Assembly (NCBI GenBank): GCA_963781495.1
Contig: CAWAFX010000002.1
Span: 1,550,001 to 1,614,000 of the forward strand
Length of the DNA: 64,000 bases
Source of the DNA: Mayfieldus sp963781495
Lineage (GTDB): Bacteria > Actinomycetota > Thermoleophilia > Solirubrobacterales > 70-9
Reading direction: 5' to 3'
Shown: positions 1-8,147 of the stretch, one piece after another
Position numbering within the stretch: the first letter of the stretch is position 1
Layout: each line of letters begins with the position of its first letter
Notes under the pieces: model-generated
The model's database searches: none
Told to the model about the DNA's origin: nothing
What the model saw: the letters and a program-made list of their open reading frames with translations, nothing else
Program-made: the position numbers and the translations under genes

Positions 1-1
1 C

Positions 2-175
2 ATCGGCGGCGACGATCTCGCGGTGGTCCCAATGCGCCTCACCGGCCGCGCCCACGGCGGCGGCGCGGAGGTGGCGATCGAGGAGACCTGGGTCTTCCGG
101 GTTCGCGAGGGGAGGGTCGCCGAGGTGCACTCCTACCGCACCAAGGCGGAGGGTCTGGAGGCCGCCGGGCTTTGA
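2..175 (+). CDS. SnoaL-like/NTF2-fold protein, C-terminal part
   Basis: The reading frame is open from the left edge to TGA at 173-175 and gives 57 residues. The stretch with EETWVFRVREGRVAEV is the typical last strands of a SnoaL-like or ketosteroid-isomerase-like NTF2 fold, where an aromatic residue precedes the final beta hairpin. The active site lies off the window, so no substrate can be named. Another NTF2-like gene lies at 37457. The call rests on the C-terminal pattern only. Confidence 0.55.
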   Translation: MGGDDLAVVPMRLTGRAHGGGAEVAIEETWVFRVREGRVAEVHSYRTKAEGLEAAGL

Positions 176-210
176 TCCACCTCAATCCCCGTCCCAGGTA
201 ATTTCCCGCC

Positions 211-438
211 ATGGCCGAGCCCGACCATCGGACCCCGCGACGGCGAGCGCGCCGACTTCCCAAGCCTCGGCACCCGCTACATCATCCGCGGCGCCGAGAC
301 CGAGGCACCGCTGCTCAACGTCGCGGCGAGCCCGACTTCGCCGCGATCGCCGAGGTCCAGGCGGGCTACGGCCTCAGCATGGATGCCGAGAGCATCGGAC
401 CGCTGAGCGAGCGCTTCGGGCTCGGCGGGCCTCCCTAG
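211..438 (+). pseudogene. remnant of a cupin-type protein
   Basis: An ATG frame runs from 211 to 438, but its first half is Arg/Pro-rich nonsense. In the +1 frame the same bases (about 230-300) read GPRDGERADFPSLGTRYIIR, a plausible cupin start. The original frame becomes sensible again near 340 as DFAAIAEVQAGYGLSMD, resembling a cupin C-terminus. The beta-barrel core with the metal histidines is missing. I read this as a gene with an internal deletion plus a frame change. The family assignment is from pattern memory. Confidence 0.5.
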
Positions 439-463
439 GCCAGAGCTCAGACGTAGACCGCGT

Positions 464-1030
464 CTACCCGGTGCCCGGGAGGCTGGCGCCGCCGGCGTCC
501 TTGCCCTCGCCGACCGTGGCCTCGATCTCTTGCTTGAACTTCTCGTCGGCTTCCTTCAGCCGCTCCTCGCGCTCCTCGTCGGCCTTGGCCTCCTTGCGCG
601 CCTCTTCCTCCTTCTTCGGCGCCAGCTCGGCCAGCTTCTCGACCCCGGGCGCCAGGCCGCGCTCGATGATCCGGCCGACGACCGGCTGCCAGACGAAGGC
701 CAGCGGGCCGTCGAGGGTGGCCCGGTGGGTGATCCGGGTGCCCTCGCCGCTGGGCTCGAGCTCGTGCTCGAAGAGCAGCGTCGCGCCCGGCATCGTCGCC
801 TTGGAGGCGAACTTTCGCTCCGGCTCGACCTCGATCAGCTCGAACTCGCCCTTCGGCAGGTGCGGGGCCTTGCTCTCGCCCTTGCTTCCGACTTCGAATT
901 CGCCCTCCAGGGTCGAGTGCTCGACCCCCTTGGTCGACCACTCAGACCAGTTGTCGACGTCGGTGTAACGCTCCCAGACCGCGTCGGGCTTGGCCTTCGA
1001 ATCGGCGCTGTGCTCGCATTGCCAGCTCAC
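464..1030 (-). CDS. SRPBCC (START/Bet v1-like) family protein
   Basis: 188 residues from GTG at 1030. The N-terminal 130 residues have the SRPBCC pattern: VWERYTDVDNWSEW at the start, a middle ELIEVEPERKF strand, then a THRATLDGP strand and a C-terminal helix (GRIIERGL). The fold usually binds a hydrophobic ligand; none can be named. The tail from about residue 135 is a highly charged Lys/Glu helix, unusual for the family and perhaps a coiled coil. A TAGGTT box at 1037-1042 predicts transcription starting on the GTG itself, which supports this start. Confidence 0.75.
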   Translation of the reverse strand: MSWQCEHSADSKAKPDAVWERYTDVDNWSEWSTKGVEHSTLEGEFEVGSKGESKAPHLPKGEFELIEVEPERKFASKATMPGATLLFEHELEPSGEGTRITHRATLDGPLAFVWQPVVGRIIERGLAPGVEKLAELAPKKEEEARKEAKADEEREERLKEADEKFKQEIEATVGEGKDAGGASLPGTG

Positions 1031-1036
1031 GTCCCC

Positions 1037-1042
1037 AACCTA
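1037..1042 (-). promoter_or_regulatory. -10 box TAGGTT, leaderless start
   Basis: Read on the minus strand, the last T lies seven bases before the GTG at 1030, so the expected transcription start coincides with the start codon. Confidence 0.55.
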
Positions 1043-1747
1043 TACCCGTTCGGCCGCCTCCAGGAACCGGCCGCAGAGCTCGCGCCCGATCCGGTTCCAG
1101 TCGCCGATCGCGACCCGGCTGTCCTTGCGCAGCGCCGCCTGGTCGACGCCGATCCGCACCGCGTCGGGATCGGTCGCGTAGTCGTCGATCCAGTGCTCGA
1201 GGTCGGCCGAGCTGACCTCGGCGTGGAACTGGATCCCCCAGGCGCACTCGCCGATCCGGTAGGCCTGAAGGCAGACTGGGCTGAGGGCGAGGGCGACCGC
1301 GCCGGGCGGCAGCGGCGCCTCGTAGCTGTGCCACTGAAAGGCAGTGAAGTAGGGGGCGAGGGGGCCGATCACCGGGTCGGTGGCGCCTGCGTCGGTGACC
1401 CGGACCGGAAGCCAGCCGATCTCCGGCTCGCTGGCCCGGCGGGGCTTCGAGCCCGCGGCCTCGGCGAGCAGCTGGGTCCCGAGACAGACGCCGAGCAGCG
1501 GCTTGCCGCGGTGAAGCAGCTCGGCCAGGAGCTGCTTCTCGCCCGCCAGCCAGGGGTGCTGGTCCTCCTCGTCGACGTTCATCGCCCCGCCGAAGGTCAT
1601 CACCGCGTCGAACTCGAGCGGGTCGGTCGGCGGATCGGTCGTCTCGGAGATGTGCCACTGGTCGAGCTCGTGGCCCTGCTCGCGGATCTGCTCCGCGAAG
1701 ACCCCCGGTCCGGCGTCGCGCTGGTGGACGATCGCGAGCACGCGCAT
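1040..1747 (-). CDS. class I glutamine amidotransferase
   Basis: 235 residues. The triad of class I (GMP-synthase-like) amidotransferases is visible: Cys88 in GVCLG, His175 and Glu177 in GIQFHAE. The FGGAMNV motif near residue 52 supports the oxyanion region. The family hydrolyses glutamine to supply ammonia, or acts as a gamma-glutamyl peptidase. No synthetase partner is adjacent, so it belongs to the stand-alone group. Its predicted transcription start coincides with the ATG. It runs in the same direction as the SRPBCC gene downstream, 9 bp away. Confidence 0.85.
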   Translation of the reverse strand: MRVLAIVHQRDAGPGVFAEQIREQGHELDQWHISETTDPPTDPLEFDAVMTFGGAMNVDEEDQHPWLAGEKQLLAELLHRGKPLLGVCLGTQLLAEAAGSKPRRASEPEIGWLPVRVTDAGATDPVIGPLAPYFTAFQWHSYEAPLPPGAVALALSPVCLQAYRIGECAWGIQFHAEVSSADLEHWIDDYATDPDAVRIGVDQAALRKDSRVAIGDWNRIGRELCGRFLEAAERV

Positions 1748-1753
1748 GGCTGC

Positions 1754-1759
1754 AATCTA
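1754..1759 (-). promoter_or_regulatory. -10 box TAGATT, leaderless start
   Basis: The predicted transcription start, seven bases after the box, is exactly the A of the ATG at 1747. Confidence 0.6.
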
Positions 1760-1782
1760 GGGGGCCGGAGCGGGCCGCGGTC

Positions 1783-1788
1783 TAGCAT
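1783..1788 (+). promoter_or_regulatory. -10 box TAGCAT
   Basis: The predicted transcription start at 1795 is two bases before ATG 1797. This argues for 1797 rather than the in-frame GTG at 1791 as the start of the small membrane protein. Confidence 0.5.
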
Positions 1789-1796
1789 TCGTGGGC

Positions 1797-1997
1797 ATGA
1801 GCGAGCCCGTCAGCCAGCAGCGCGGCCCCGGCCGCACCGTCGCCGAGGTCGCAAAGGGGATCTTCGCCGGCCTGGTCGGGCTGCTGATGGCGCTCGTCTC
1901 GGCCCTGACGGTCCTGTTCGGGATCCTGCTCTCGGTGCTGCCGCTGCTGCTGGTCATCGCGGCGATCGCCGGCGGCGTCTATCTGATCGTCCACTAG
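1797..1997 (+). CDS. small membrane protein of 66 residues
   Basis: An N-terminal hydrophilic stretch of about 20 residues is followed by about 40 nearly continuous hydrophobic residues (VGLLMALVSALTVLFGILL and LPLLLVIAAIAGGVYLIV), enough for one or two membrane helices. The gene is divergent from the amidotransferase. I do not recognise a family. A GTG six bases upstream is in frame, but the -10 box favours the ATG. Confidence 0.6.
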   Translation: MSEPVSQQRGPGRTVAEVAKGIFAGLVGLLMALVSALTVLFGILLSVLPLLLVIAAIAGGVYLIVH

Positions 1998-2022
1998 GCC
2001 TTGCGGCAGCCGCCGCGGGGGT

Positions 2023-2028
2023 TAGTCT
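2023..2028 (+). promoter_or_regulatory. -10 box TAGTCT
   Basis: The predicted transcription start at 2035 is one base before the GTG at 2036. Confidence 0.5.
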
Positions 2029-2035
2029 CAGATTC

Positions 2036-2470
2036 GTGCGCACCGGTATCCGCATCGTGGCCCTCCTCCTTCTGCCTTCCCTGGTCGCTTCGGTGCTGGT
2101 GGCCAACGCGTTCGGCGCCAAGCACAAGGTCTACTTCCCGAGCAACTGCACCAATTCCCGCTACAAGCCGACGCACCTGATCGCCGCCTGCGGCGATGCC
2201 GGGCTGCAGGTGCACAAGATCAAGTGGAGCCACTACGGGGCCAAGTCGGCGACCGGCAACGGAACCGGCGCCGCCAACACCTGCACCCCCGACTGCGCCA
2301 GCGGCAACATCGTCCACGGCCCCGCGAAGGTCGAGCTCAAGCGCCCGAGAACGTGCGCGAACATCGACCGCACCGTCTTCACGCGGCTGAAGGTGAGCTA
2401 CACCGGTAACCAGCAGCCCCTCGCGGGTCAATCGATCAGCTTCCCGTTTCCCTGCTCGATCTACGACTGA
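2036..2470 (+). CDS. secreted hypothetical protein
   Basis: 144 residues from GTG at 2036. The N-terminus is a classical signal peptide (basic MRTGIR, hydrophobic IVALLLLPSLVASVLVANA, likely cleavage near FGA). The mature part contains six cysteines (SNC, AAC, NTC, PDC, RTC, FPC), which fits disulfide bonding outside the cell. I know no function. A much longer upstream frame exists but is an antisense shadow of the minus-strand genes. The leaderless -10 box supports this start. Confidence 0.7.
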   Translation: MRTGIRIVALLLLPSLVASVLVANAFGAKHKVYFPSNCTNSRYKPTHLIAACGDAGLQVHKIKWSHYGAKSATGNGTGAANTCTPDCASGNIVHGPAKVELKRPRTCANIDRTVFTRLKVSYTGNQQPLAGQSISFPFPCSIYD

Positions 2471-2562
2471 CGGCCAGATGGACGGCGGCGTGAGCCGCCG
2501 CCGAGGAACCGAAATCGCTACGTTGAAGTGGTCCTTGATTCCCGAGCAGGGGAGCGTCACGG

Positions 2563-3348
2563 ATGACCGATTCGACGTCAGAACAGACCCAGGTCCAGTC
2601 TGACGGTGCGGTGGCCCAGGCCAACGGCCGCTTCATCGTCGAGGCCAAAAACGTCAGCCGCCGCTACGGCGAGGGCGACGCTGCCGTCGACGCGCTGCGC
2701 GACGTCAGCGTCGACTTCGAGCGCGACCGCTTCACCGCGATCATGGGCCCCTCGGGCTCGGGCAAGTCGACCCTGATGCACATCCTCGCCGGGCTGGACA
2801 AGCCGACCGGCGGCACGGTGGCGATCGACGGCACCGAGATCGCCGACCTCGACGACGCCGACCTGACCAAGCTGCGCCGCGACAAGCTCGGCTTCGTCTT
2901 TCAGTTCTTCAACCTGCTGCCGGTCCTGACCGCGGAGGAGAACCTGGTCCTGCCGCTCTCGATCGCCGGCCGCAAGCCCGACAAGGCCTGGCTCGACCAG
3001 CTGGTGAAGACGGTCGGGCTCGACGACCGCCGCACCCACCTGCCCTCGGAGCTCTCCGGCGGCCAGCAGCAGCGGGTCGCGGTGGCGCGGGCGCTGGTCT
3101 CCAAGCCGGCCGTCGTCTTCGCCGACGAGCCGACCGGCAACCTCGACTCGCGGGCCTCGCAGGAGGTGCTGAAGCTGCTGCGCCAGGCGGTCGACGAGTT
3201 CGACCAGACGGTGATCATGGTCACCCACGACCCCGAGGCGGCGACCTTCGCCGACCGTCTGCTGACCCTGCGCGACGGCAAGATCGTCTCCGACGCCGCG
3301 CCGGGAACGGTGGACGAGGTGATCGACCTGATGCGCGAGCTTGACTAG
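2563..3348 (+). CDS. ABC transporter ATP-binding protein (MacB/LolD type)
   Basis: 261 residues. Walker A GPSGSGKST is at 62-70, the Q-loop in FVFQFFNLLP near 114, the signature LSGGQQQR at 164-171, and Walker B VVFADEP near 184-190, followed by an H-loop in MVTHD. This pattern, with the paired FtsX-type permease, is typical of MacB/LolD exporters that act mechanically on peptides, lipids or lipoproteins rather than importing solutes. The stop at 3346-3348 overlaps the TTG start of the permease by 8 bp, indicating translational coupling. A GGGGAG ribosome site precedes the ATG. Confidence 0.93.
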   Translation: MTDSTSEQTQVQSDGAVAQANGRFIVEAKNVSRRYGEGDAAVDALRDVSVDFERDRFTAIMGPSGSGKSTLMHILAGLDKPTGGTVAIDGTEIADLDDADLTKLRRDKLGFVFQFFNLLPVLTAEENLVLPLSIAGRKPDKAWLDQLVKTVGLDDRRTHLPSELSGGQQQRVAVARALVSKPAVVFADEPTGNLDSRASQEVLKLLRQAVDEFDQTVIMVTHDPEAATFADRLLTLRDGKIVSDAAPGTVDEVIDLMRELD

Positions 3349-5899
3349 CCTCGCCGTCAAGAGCCTCTGGGCGCGCAAGGGCCGGGCGCTGGGGACGGCG
3401 CTGGCGGTGCTGATCGGTGTCTCGCTGGTGTCGGGCACCTACGTCATCACCGACACGATCAACAAGGCCTTCGATCAGATCTTCAGCGACTCGCTGAAGG
3501 GGACTTCGGTCGTGATCACGGCCCGCCAGCCGGTCACCCAGGAGAGCAACTCCTCGGTCCCGACCTTCGACGCCTCGCTGTTGAAGAAGGTGCGCCAGGT
3601 GCCGGGAGTCCAGCTGGCGGCGGGGACGATCTTCACCCCGGGCGGGATCTTCAAGGGCACCAAGCGCGTCGGCACCCAGTTCGCCCCCAAGTTCATCTCC
3701 TCGCGGCTGCCGCCGAAGATCGAGTCGCTGAAGACGGTGGTCGGGCATCCGCCCCAAAACGCCCGCCAGGCGACCCTCGACAAGGCGGCTGCCAACGACT
3801 CCGGACTGAAGGTCGGCGACCCGATCCGGCTCGCCGGCGAGCGCCGCGCCAAGACCTACAAGCTGGTCGGGCTGACCGAGCTCGGCGGGACCGACTTCGG
3901 CGGCGCCAGCATCGCCCAGCTGACCCTGCCCGAGGCCCAGTTCATCACCGGCAACGTCGGGAAGTTCGACCAGATCTCGATCGCCGACAACCCGGACGTC
4001 TCCGCCAGTGACCTCGCGCGGCGGGTCGACAAGGTGGTGCCGTCGGGGATCCGGGTCGAGACCGCGGCCCAGAACGCCAACCGCCAGTCCGACCAGATCC
4101 ACAAGGCGCTCAGCTTCCTGCCGATCTTCCTCGGCGTCTTCGCGGTCGTGTCGCTGATCGTCGGCGCCTTCGTGATCTTCAACACCTTCAGCATCACCGT
4201 CGCCCAGCGGGTGCGCGAGTTCGGGATGCTGCGCACGCTCGGCGCCTCGCGTCGCCAGATCCTCAGTTCGGTCTTCATCGAGGCGCTGACGATCGGGACC
4301 CTGGGGGCGATCGGCGGCGTGTTCGGCGGGCTGCTGTTCGCGAAGGGGATCGAGTCGCTATTCAATGCCCTGGGGATCGGGCTGCCGACGACCTCGCTGG
4401 TCGTCGCATCGCGCACTGTCATCGTCTCGCTGCTGGTCGGGATCGTGGTCACTCTGCTGGCGGTGATGAGCCCGGCGCTGCGCTCGACCCGGGTGCCGCC
4501 GATCGCCGCGATGCAGCAGATCGAGCTGACCTCGAGCCGGCGGCGCTCGATCGTGATCACGATCGTCGCCGGTCTGCTGTCGGTCGGCGGCCTGGCGCTC
4601 GTTTGCGTCGGGCTGTTCGCCAACATCAAGAGCTCGGGCCAGTCGGCGGCGATGCTGGGGCTGGGGGCGGCGCTGGTCCTGTTCGGGGTCGCGCTCTTCA
4701 GCCCGCGGCTGGTCCGGCCGCTTGCGGAGGTTGCCGGCTGGCCGCTGCAGAAGCTGCGCGGCCTGACCGGGCAGCTGGCGCGCGAGAACGCGGAGCGCAA
4801 CCCGACCCGGACCGCGACCACGGCGGGGTCGCTGATGATCGGCCTCGCGGTGGTGGCCTTCGTGACCGTCTTCGCGGCCGGGCTGAAGGCCTCGATCGCC
4901 AACGCGATCGACGCCAACTTCCAGGGCCAGCTGGAGATCCAGAACAACAACGGCTTCGACCCGATCCCGGCTGCGGCGGCACCGGCGGTGGCGAAGGTGC
5001 CGGGGATTCAGACAGTGTCGCCGCTGCGGACCAGCCAGGTCAAGGTCAGCGGCGCGAAGGGCAAGCCGCGGGTGACCGGGCTGGACACCAAGACCGCGAC
5101 CAAGGTGCTGAAGCTCAACTTCCAGGACGGAACGACGGCGCAGACGCTGCGCGACCTGCACGGCAACGAGACGATCGCGACGACCAACTTCCTCGACGCC
5201 AACGGGTTCAACGTCGGCGACAAGGTCAGCGTGCTGGGCCAGACGGGCAAGCGCTCGACCCTGAAGATCGTCGGCTCGGTCAAGGACAACGCCAGCCTGC
5301 TGGGGAGCCTGGTCGTCACCCAGCCGACGATCGCCCGTGACTTCGCCACCCACCAGGACACCTACGACTTCATAAAGCTGGCGCCCGGTACGAATTCCGA
5401 CGCCGTCAAGGCGAAGATCACGACGCTACTGACGAAGCAGTTCCCGACCGCCGAGGTGCTCAACCAGGAGGAGCTGAAGCAGAACCAGCAGAACTCGATC
5501 AACCCACTGCTGGGCCTGGTCTACGCGCTGCTGGCGCTGGCGATCATCGTCGCCATATTCGGGATCGCCAACGCGCTGGCGCTGAGCATCTACGAGCGCA
5601 CCCGCGAGTTGGGGATGCTGCGGGCGGTGGGGATGTCGCGGCGCCAGGTGCGGACGATGGTTCGATATGAGGCCGTGATCACGGCGCTGATCGGTGCGAT
5701 CATCGGGATGGTGATCGGGATGATCTTTGCCGCCCTGATGTCGGTGCCGCTGAAGAGCCAGGGCTTCGTGATCAGCTACCCGGCGGTGCAGTTGATCGTG
5801 CTGCTGGTCCTGTCGGGACTGGTCGGGGTGCTGGCGGCTGTGGCGCCGGCGCGGCGGGCGTCGCGGTTGGACGTACTGGAAGCGCTGGCGTACGAGTGA
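3341..5899 (+). CDS. ABC transporter permease, double FtsX domain
   Basis: 852 residues from TTG at 3341, inside the end of the ATPase gene. The order is: one membrane helix (about 15-35), an extracytoplasmic MacB-like domain to about 260, three helices with a VAQRVREFGMLRTLGA coupling motif (about 265-385), a further hydrophobic block (about 400-460), a second extracytoplasmic domain, and a second FtsX unit (about 725-850) with IYERTRELGMLRAVGM. The duplicated layout is usual for actinobacterial FtsX-like permeases of about 850 residues. Substrate unknown. A scrap of its last domain recurs at 6878-7033. Confidence 0.92.
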   Translation: MTSLAVKSLWARKGRALGTALAVLIGVSLVSGTYVITDTINKAFDQIFSDSLKGTSVVITARQPVTQESNSSVPTFDASLLKKVRQVPGVQLAAGTIFTPGGIFKGTKRVGTQFAPKFISSRLPPKIESLKTVVGHPPQNARQATLDKAAANDSGLKVGDPIRLAGERRAKTYKLVGLTELGGTDFGGASIAQLTLPEAQFITGNVGKFDQISIADNPDVSASDLARRVDKVVPSGIRVETAAQNANRQSDQIHKALSFLPIFLGVFAVVSLIVGAFVIFNTFSITVAQRVREFGMLRTLGASRRQILSSVFIEALTIGTLGAIGGVFGGLLFAKGIESLFNALGIGLPTTSLVVASRTVIVSLLVGIVVTLLAVMSPALRSTRVPPIAAMQQIELTSSRRRSIVITIVAGLLSVGGLALVCVGLFANIKSSGQSAAMLGLGAALVLFGVALFSPRLVRPLAEVAGWPLQKLRGLTGQLARENAERNPTRTATTAGSLMIGLAVVAFVTVFAAGLKASIANAIDANFQGQLEIQNNNGFDPIPAAAAPAVAKVPGIQTVSPLRTSQVKVSGAKGKPRVTGLDTKTATKVLKLNFQDGTTAQTLRDLHGNETIATTNFLDANGFNVGDKVSVLGQTGKRSTLKIVGSVKDNASLLGSLVVTQPTIARDFATHQDTYDFIKLAPGTNSDAVKAKITTLLTKQFPTAEVLNQEELKQNQQNSINPLLGLVYALLALAIIVAIFGIANALALSIYERTRELGMLRAVGMSRRQVRTMVRYEAVITALIGAIIGMVIGMIFAALMSVPLKSQGFVISYPAVQLIVLLVLSGLVGVLAAVAPARRASRLDVLEALAYE

Positions 5900-6881
5900 T
5901 GAAGGGGAGTGGAGCACTGGGGAGGGGGCTGCGGGCGGCGGTGCTCGGGGCGTGGTGTGTGCCGGGATTTTGGTGCTGGCGGCGCCTGCGGTAGCGGGGC
6001 AGCGGGTCGGCGTGCGGTTTGGCGCCTCGGCTTCGCGTGCCGCGGCGGCGAAGGTGGAGCGCTGGTGGACGCCGGCGCGGATGCGGGCGGCGAAGCCGCT
6101 CGACCGGCCTGACCCTGGCCTGCGGGCGCTGATCGAAGGGCCGTCGCTGGGCGCCGCCCGTGCCACGGCGACGGCGAGCGCGACGATCGCGCCGGTGCCC
6201 GACGCGACCCAGCCGCCGTTTCGGAGCGCGGGCCGGGTCTTCACCCTGGCCGGGCGCTTCGCCGGCTTCTGCTCCGGCACCGCGATCAACACCCCGACCC
6301 GGATGCTGGTGCTGACCGCGGGGCACTGCATCTACGACATCCTGCCCGGGCACCACAAGCCCTCGCTGACCCGGAAGCTGGTCTTCGTCCCCGCCTACAC
6401 CAACGGCACCGCGCCGTTCGGCGAGTTCGCGGCCGGCAAGGCCTTCATCACCAAGCCCTGGGCGAAGAAGCTGAACGAGAACTACGACCTCGCCGCGGTG
6501 CAGGTGACGCCCAACACGGCCGGCCTGCAAGTTGCCGACGCGGTCGGGGGCGGGGAGGCGATCGCGCTCAACCAGCCCCGCGCCCAGCCAGCGGGGTATC
6601 TGATGCTGGGCTATCCGGGCGGCGATGAGCAGATGCAGATGCAGGCGTGCCCGGCGGCGTTCGTCGGCAAGGTCCGCTTCCGCGGCAGCCACTTTGCCGG
6701 CCCCGACTCATCGGCCCTGGACTGCTTCATGAAGCCCGGCTCCAGCGGCGGCCCCTGGCTGATCAACTCCGGCGCCGCGGTCGCCGGCATCACCACCTTC
6801 GGCATCCGCAAGGACCTGCTCCACACCTTCGGCCCCTACTTCGCGGGGAAGAACGTGGGGTTCTTGGTGCGGGGGCTGTGA
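5899..6881 (+). CDS. secreted trypsin-like serine protease with a frameshifted signal peptide
   Basis: The uninterrupted frame is 5952-6881 (309 residues from GTG). The chymotrypsin-fold triad is visible: His in LTAGHC, Asp in NYDLAAV, Ser in GSSGGPW. As it stands the N-terminus has only half a signal peptide. An ATG at 5899, overlapping the permease stop as TGATG, reads MKGSGALGRGLRAAVLGA in another frame; joining the frames near 5950 by a one-base change gives a complete signal peptide ending APAVAG. I infer a small indel or sequencing error. The tight junction to the ABC genes suggests an exported partner. Confidence 0.75.
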
Positions 6882-7033
6882 GGGTAAGCCCGCTTTTGAC
6901 CCTGGCGATCGTCGCCGTGTTCGGAATCGCCAACGCGCTGGCCCTGACCATTTATGAGCGCAAGCGGGAGCTGGGGATGTCGCGCGCCGTGGGGATGTCA
7001 CGCTGGCAGGTGCAGACCCAAATTCTGGACTGA
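6878..7033 (+). pseudogene. fragment of an FtsX-type permease
   Basis: The 51 residues encoded here include FGIANALALTIYERKRELGM and RAVGMSRWQVQT, matching residues about 730-775 of the 852-aa permease encoded upstream with a few substitutions. It stops at TGA 7031-7033 shortly after the motif. The GTG at 6878 overlaps the protease stop. It is too short to fold as a permease, so it is a partial duplication or the leftover of a second permease. Confidence 0.8.
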
Positions 7034-7151
7034 AGGCGCAGGGGTTCCCGAAGCTATCCCACAGCCGCGAACCCATCGGAGGTCGAAAGCTCTCGTCACA
7101 GTAGGCGAGCTCGGACGACGGTTGTCCCACTACGCTCGCAGCACGGAAGTC

Positions 7152-7177
7152 GCGGCGGGGGCATCCACCCCCGCCGC
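7152..7177 (-). terminator. 10-bp hairpin downstream of the 281-aa gene
   Basis: GCGGCGGGGG pairs perfectly with CCCCCGCCGC across a 6-base loop. It lies about 64 bases past the stop of the minus-strand gene ending at 7241. No U-tract follows, so a factor-assisted or hairpin-only terminator is inferred. The rest of 7034-7240 shows no gene. Confidence 0.5.
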
Positions 7178-7240
7178 TGTCGGCACATCCTGCTGGGGCA
7201 GCGATGCTGACACAGCTCTGAGTGTCCGAACTTCCGGCGA

Positions 7241-8086
7241 TCATGCGGCCGGTTCTCGCCGTGCCGCAGTCACGTTTTCCATCGCATCGTCGATCTCGAC
7301 GGCGTCTGCGTCGATGACGCCCTCGGTCAGATGCGCCGCAGCGTGATGTAGTCGCTCACCACACAGCGGACAGCTCTCCATCGGCTCCTCCATCAGGTCT
7401 GCGAGGTCTCTGAAAAGGGCCTGCCCGACCTCCAGGACCTCCCTGACGTTGCGAGACAGGTCCCGCCAGCCGGTTTCAGGGATGCGGGTGGGCTCACCCT
7501 GCTCCATGCGTTTGCGCTCGGCGGCGAGGTCCCGGTCGGCGACGAAAAGCACGTCGATGAGGTCGCGGAGGTGGCTTCGGGTCTGGAGGAATTCGACGTT
7601 GGCCTCCGCCTCCTTCATCGCCCGGCGCAGGTCGCTTTTCCGGGCGCGCCGCTCAGCGTCCACATCCGCCCGAACGTCCTTTGCCCGCCCTCGGGCACGA
7701 CGCCAATTCTTGCTCCGGTCGAGCTGCGCGAGCAGCGCGTCGTTCACCTTGTCATCTGCCAGGAGGTGGACGACGATGTTCGCGCGTTCGCCCACGCTCT
7801 TCTGGGCCAGCCGCCCGAGCGTCCGCCGCTCCGTGTTGTCGCGGAAGGCCCGGCGCGCCTCTTCCCGCCGCTCGGGCGGGCAGATCTGCCAGCGCATCCG
7901 CCCCTCGGGGTCGCGGTCCTCTCGGGGCTCGATCTCCCCGGCCTCCCACAGCGTCGACCGCGCCCCGGAGGCCTTGTTATGCGGGATGCCGGTGGCCTCG
8001 GCGATCTCCGCGTCGGTGCGGGCCGTGCCGTCTTGCATTAGGCGGATTACCGCCTCTCTTGTCGTGGGTCGCTTCTCCAGCTCCAT
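7241..8086 (-). CDS. unknown protein, N-terminal winged helix and C-terminal CxxC/HH motif
   Basis: 281 residues. Residues 1-70 look like a winged helix (TREAVIRLMQDGTARTDAEI, then a helix and a wing with EGRMRWQICP). The middle, about 70-200, is highly charged and helical, probably a coiled coil. Near residue 240 the motif CPLCGERLHHAAAH could bind one zinc ion. The ATG has a GGGAGG ribosome site. It follows another unknown gene on the same strand with a strong hairpin between them. Its position beside the methylase-Vsr genes suggests an accessory function, but I recognise no family. Confidence 0.6.
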   Translation of the reverse strand: MELEKRPTTREAVIRLMQDGTARTDAEIAEATGIPHNKASGARSTLWEAGEIEPREDRDPEGRMRWQICPPERREEARRAFRDNTERRTLGRLAQKSVGERANIVVHLLADDKVNDALLAQLDRSKNWRRARGRAKDVRADVDAERRARKSDLRRAMKEAEANVEFLQTRSHLRDLIDVLFVADRDLAAERKRMEQGEPTRIPETGWRDLSRNVREVLEVGQALFRDLADLMEEPMESCPLCGERLHHAAAHLTEGVIDADAVEIDDAMENVTAARREPAA

Positions 8087-8099
8087 CCGATACCTCCCA

Positions 8100-8142
8100 G
8101 ACGGCGTGGCCCGCCGGTGGAATCCACCGGCGGGCCGCCGTC
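8100..8142 (-). terminator. 19-bp hairpin between the two unknown minus-strand genes
   Basis: GGCCCGCCGGTGG (8108-8120) pairs perfectly with 8124-8136 across AAT. GACGGC (8100-8105) extends the stem with 8137-8142, leaving a 2-base bulge. It follows the stop of the gene at 8148 and precedes the ribosome site of the next gene, so it could terminate or attenuate transcription. Confidence 0.6.
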
Positions 8143-8147
8143 GAACG

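Noticed and set aside
39..263. Minus-strand 74-codon frame
   Set aside because: Arg/Pro-rich antisense of the SnoaL-like end, no ribosome site.
530..2030. Long plus-strand frame joined to the secreted protein
   Set aside because: Its first 500 codons are the antisense of the SRPBCC and amidotransferase genes; only the part after GTG 2036 is protein-like.
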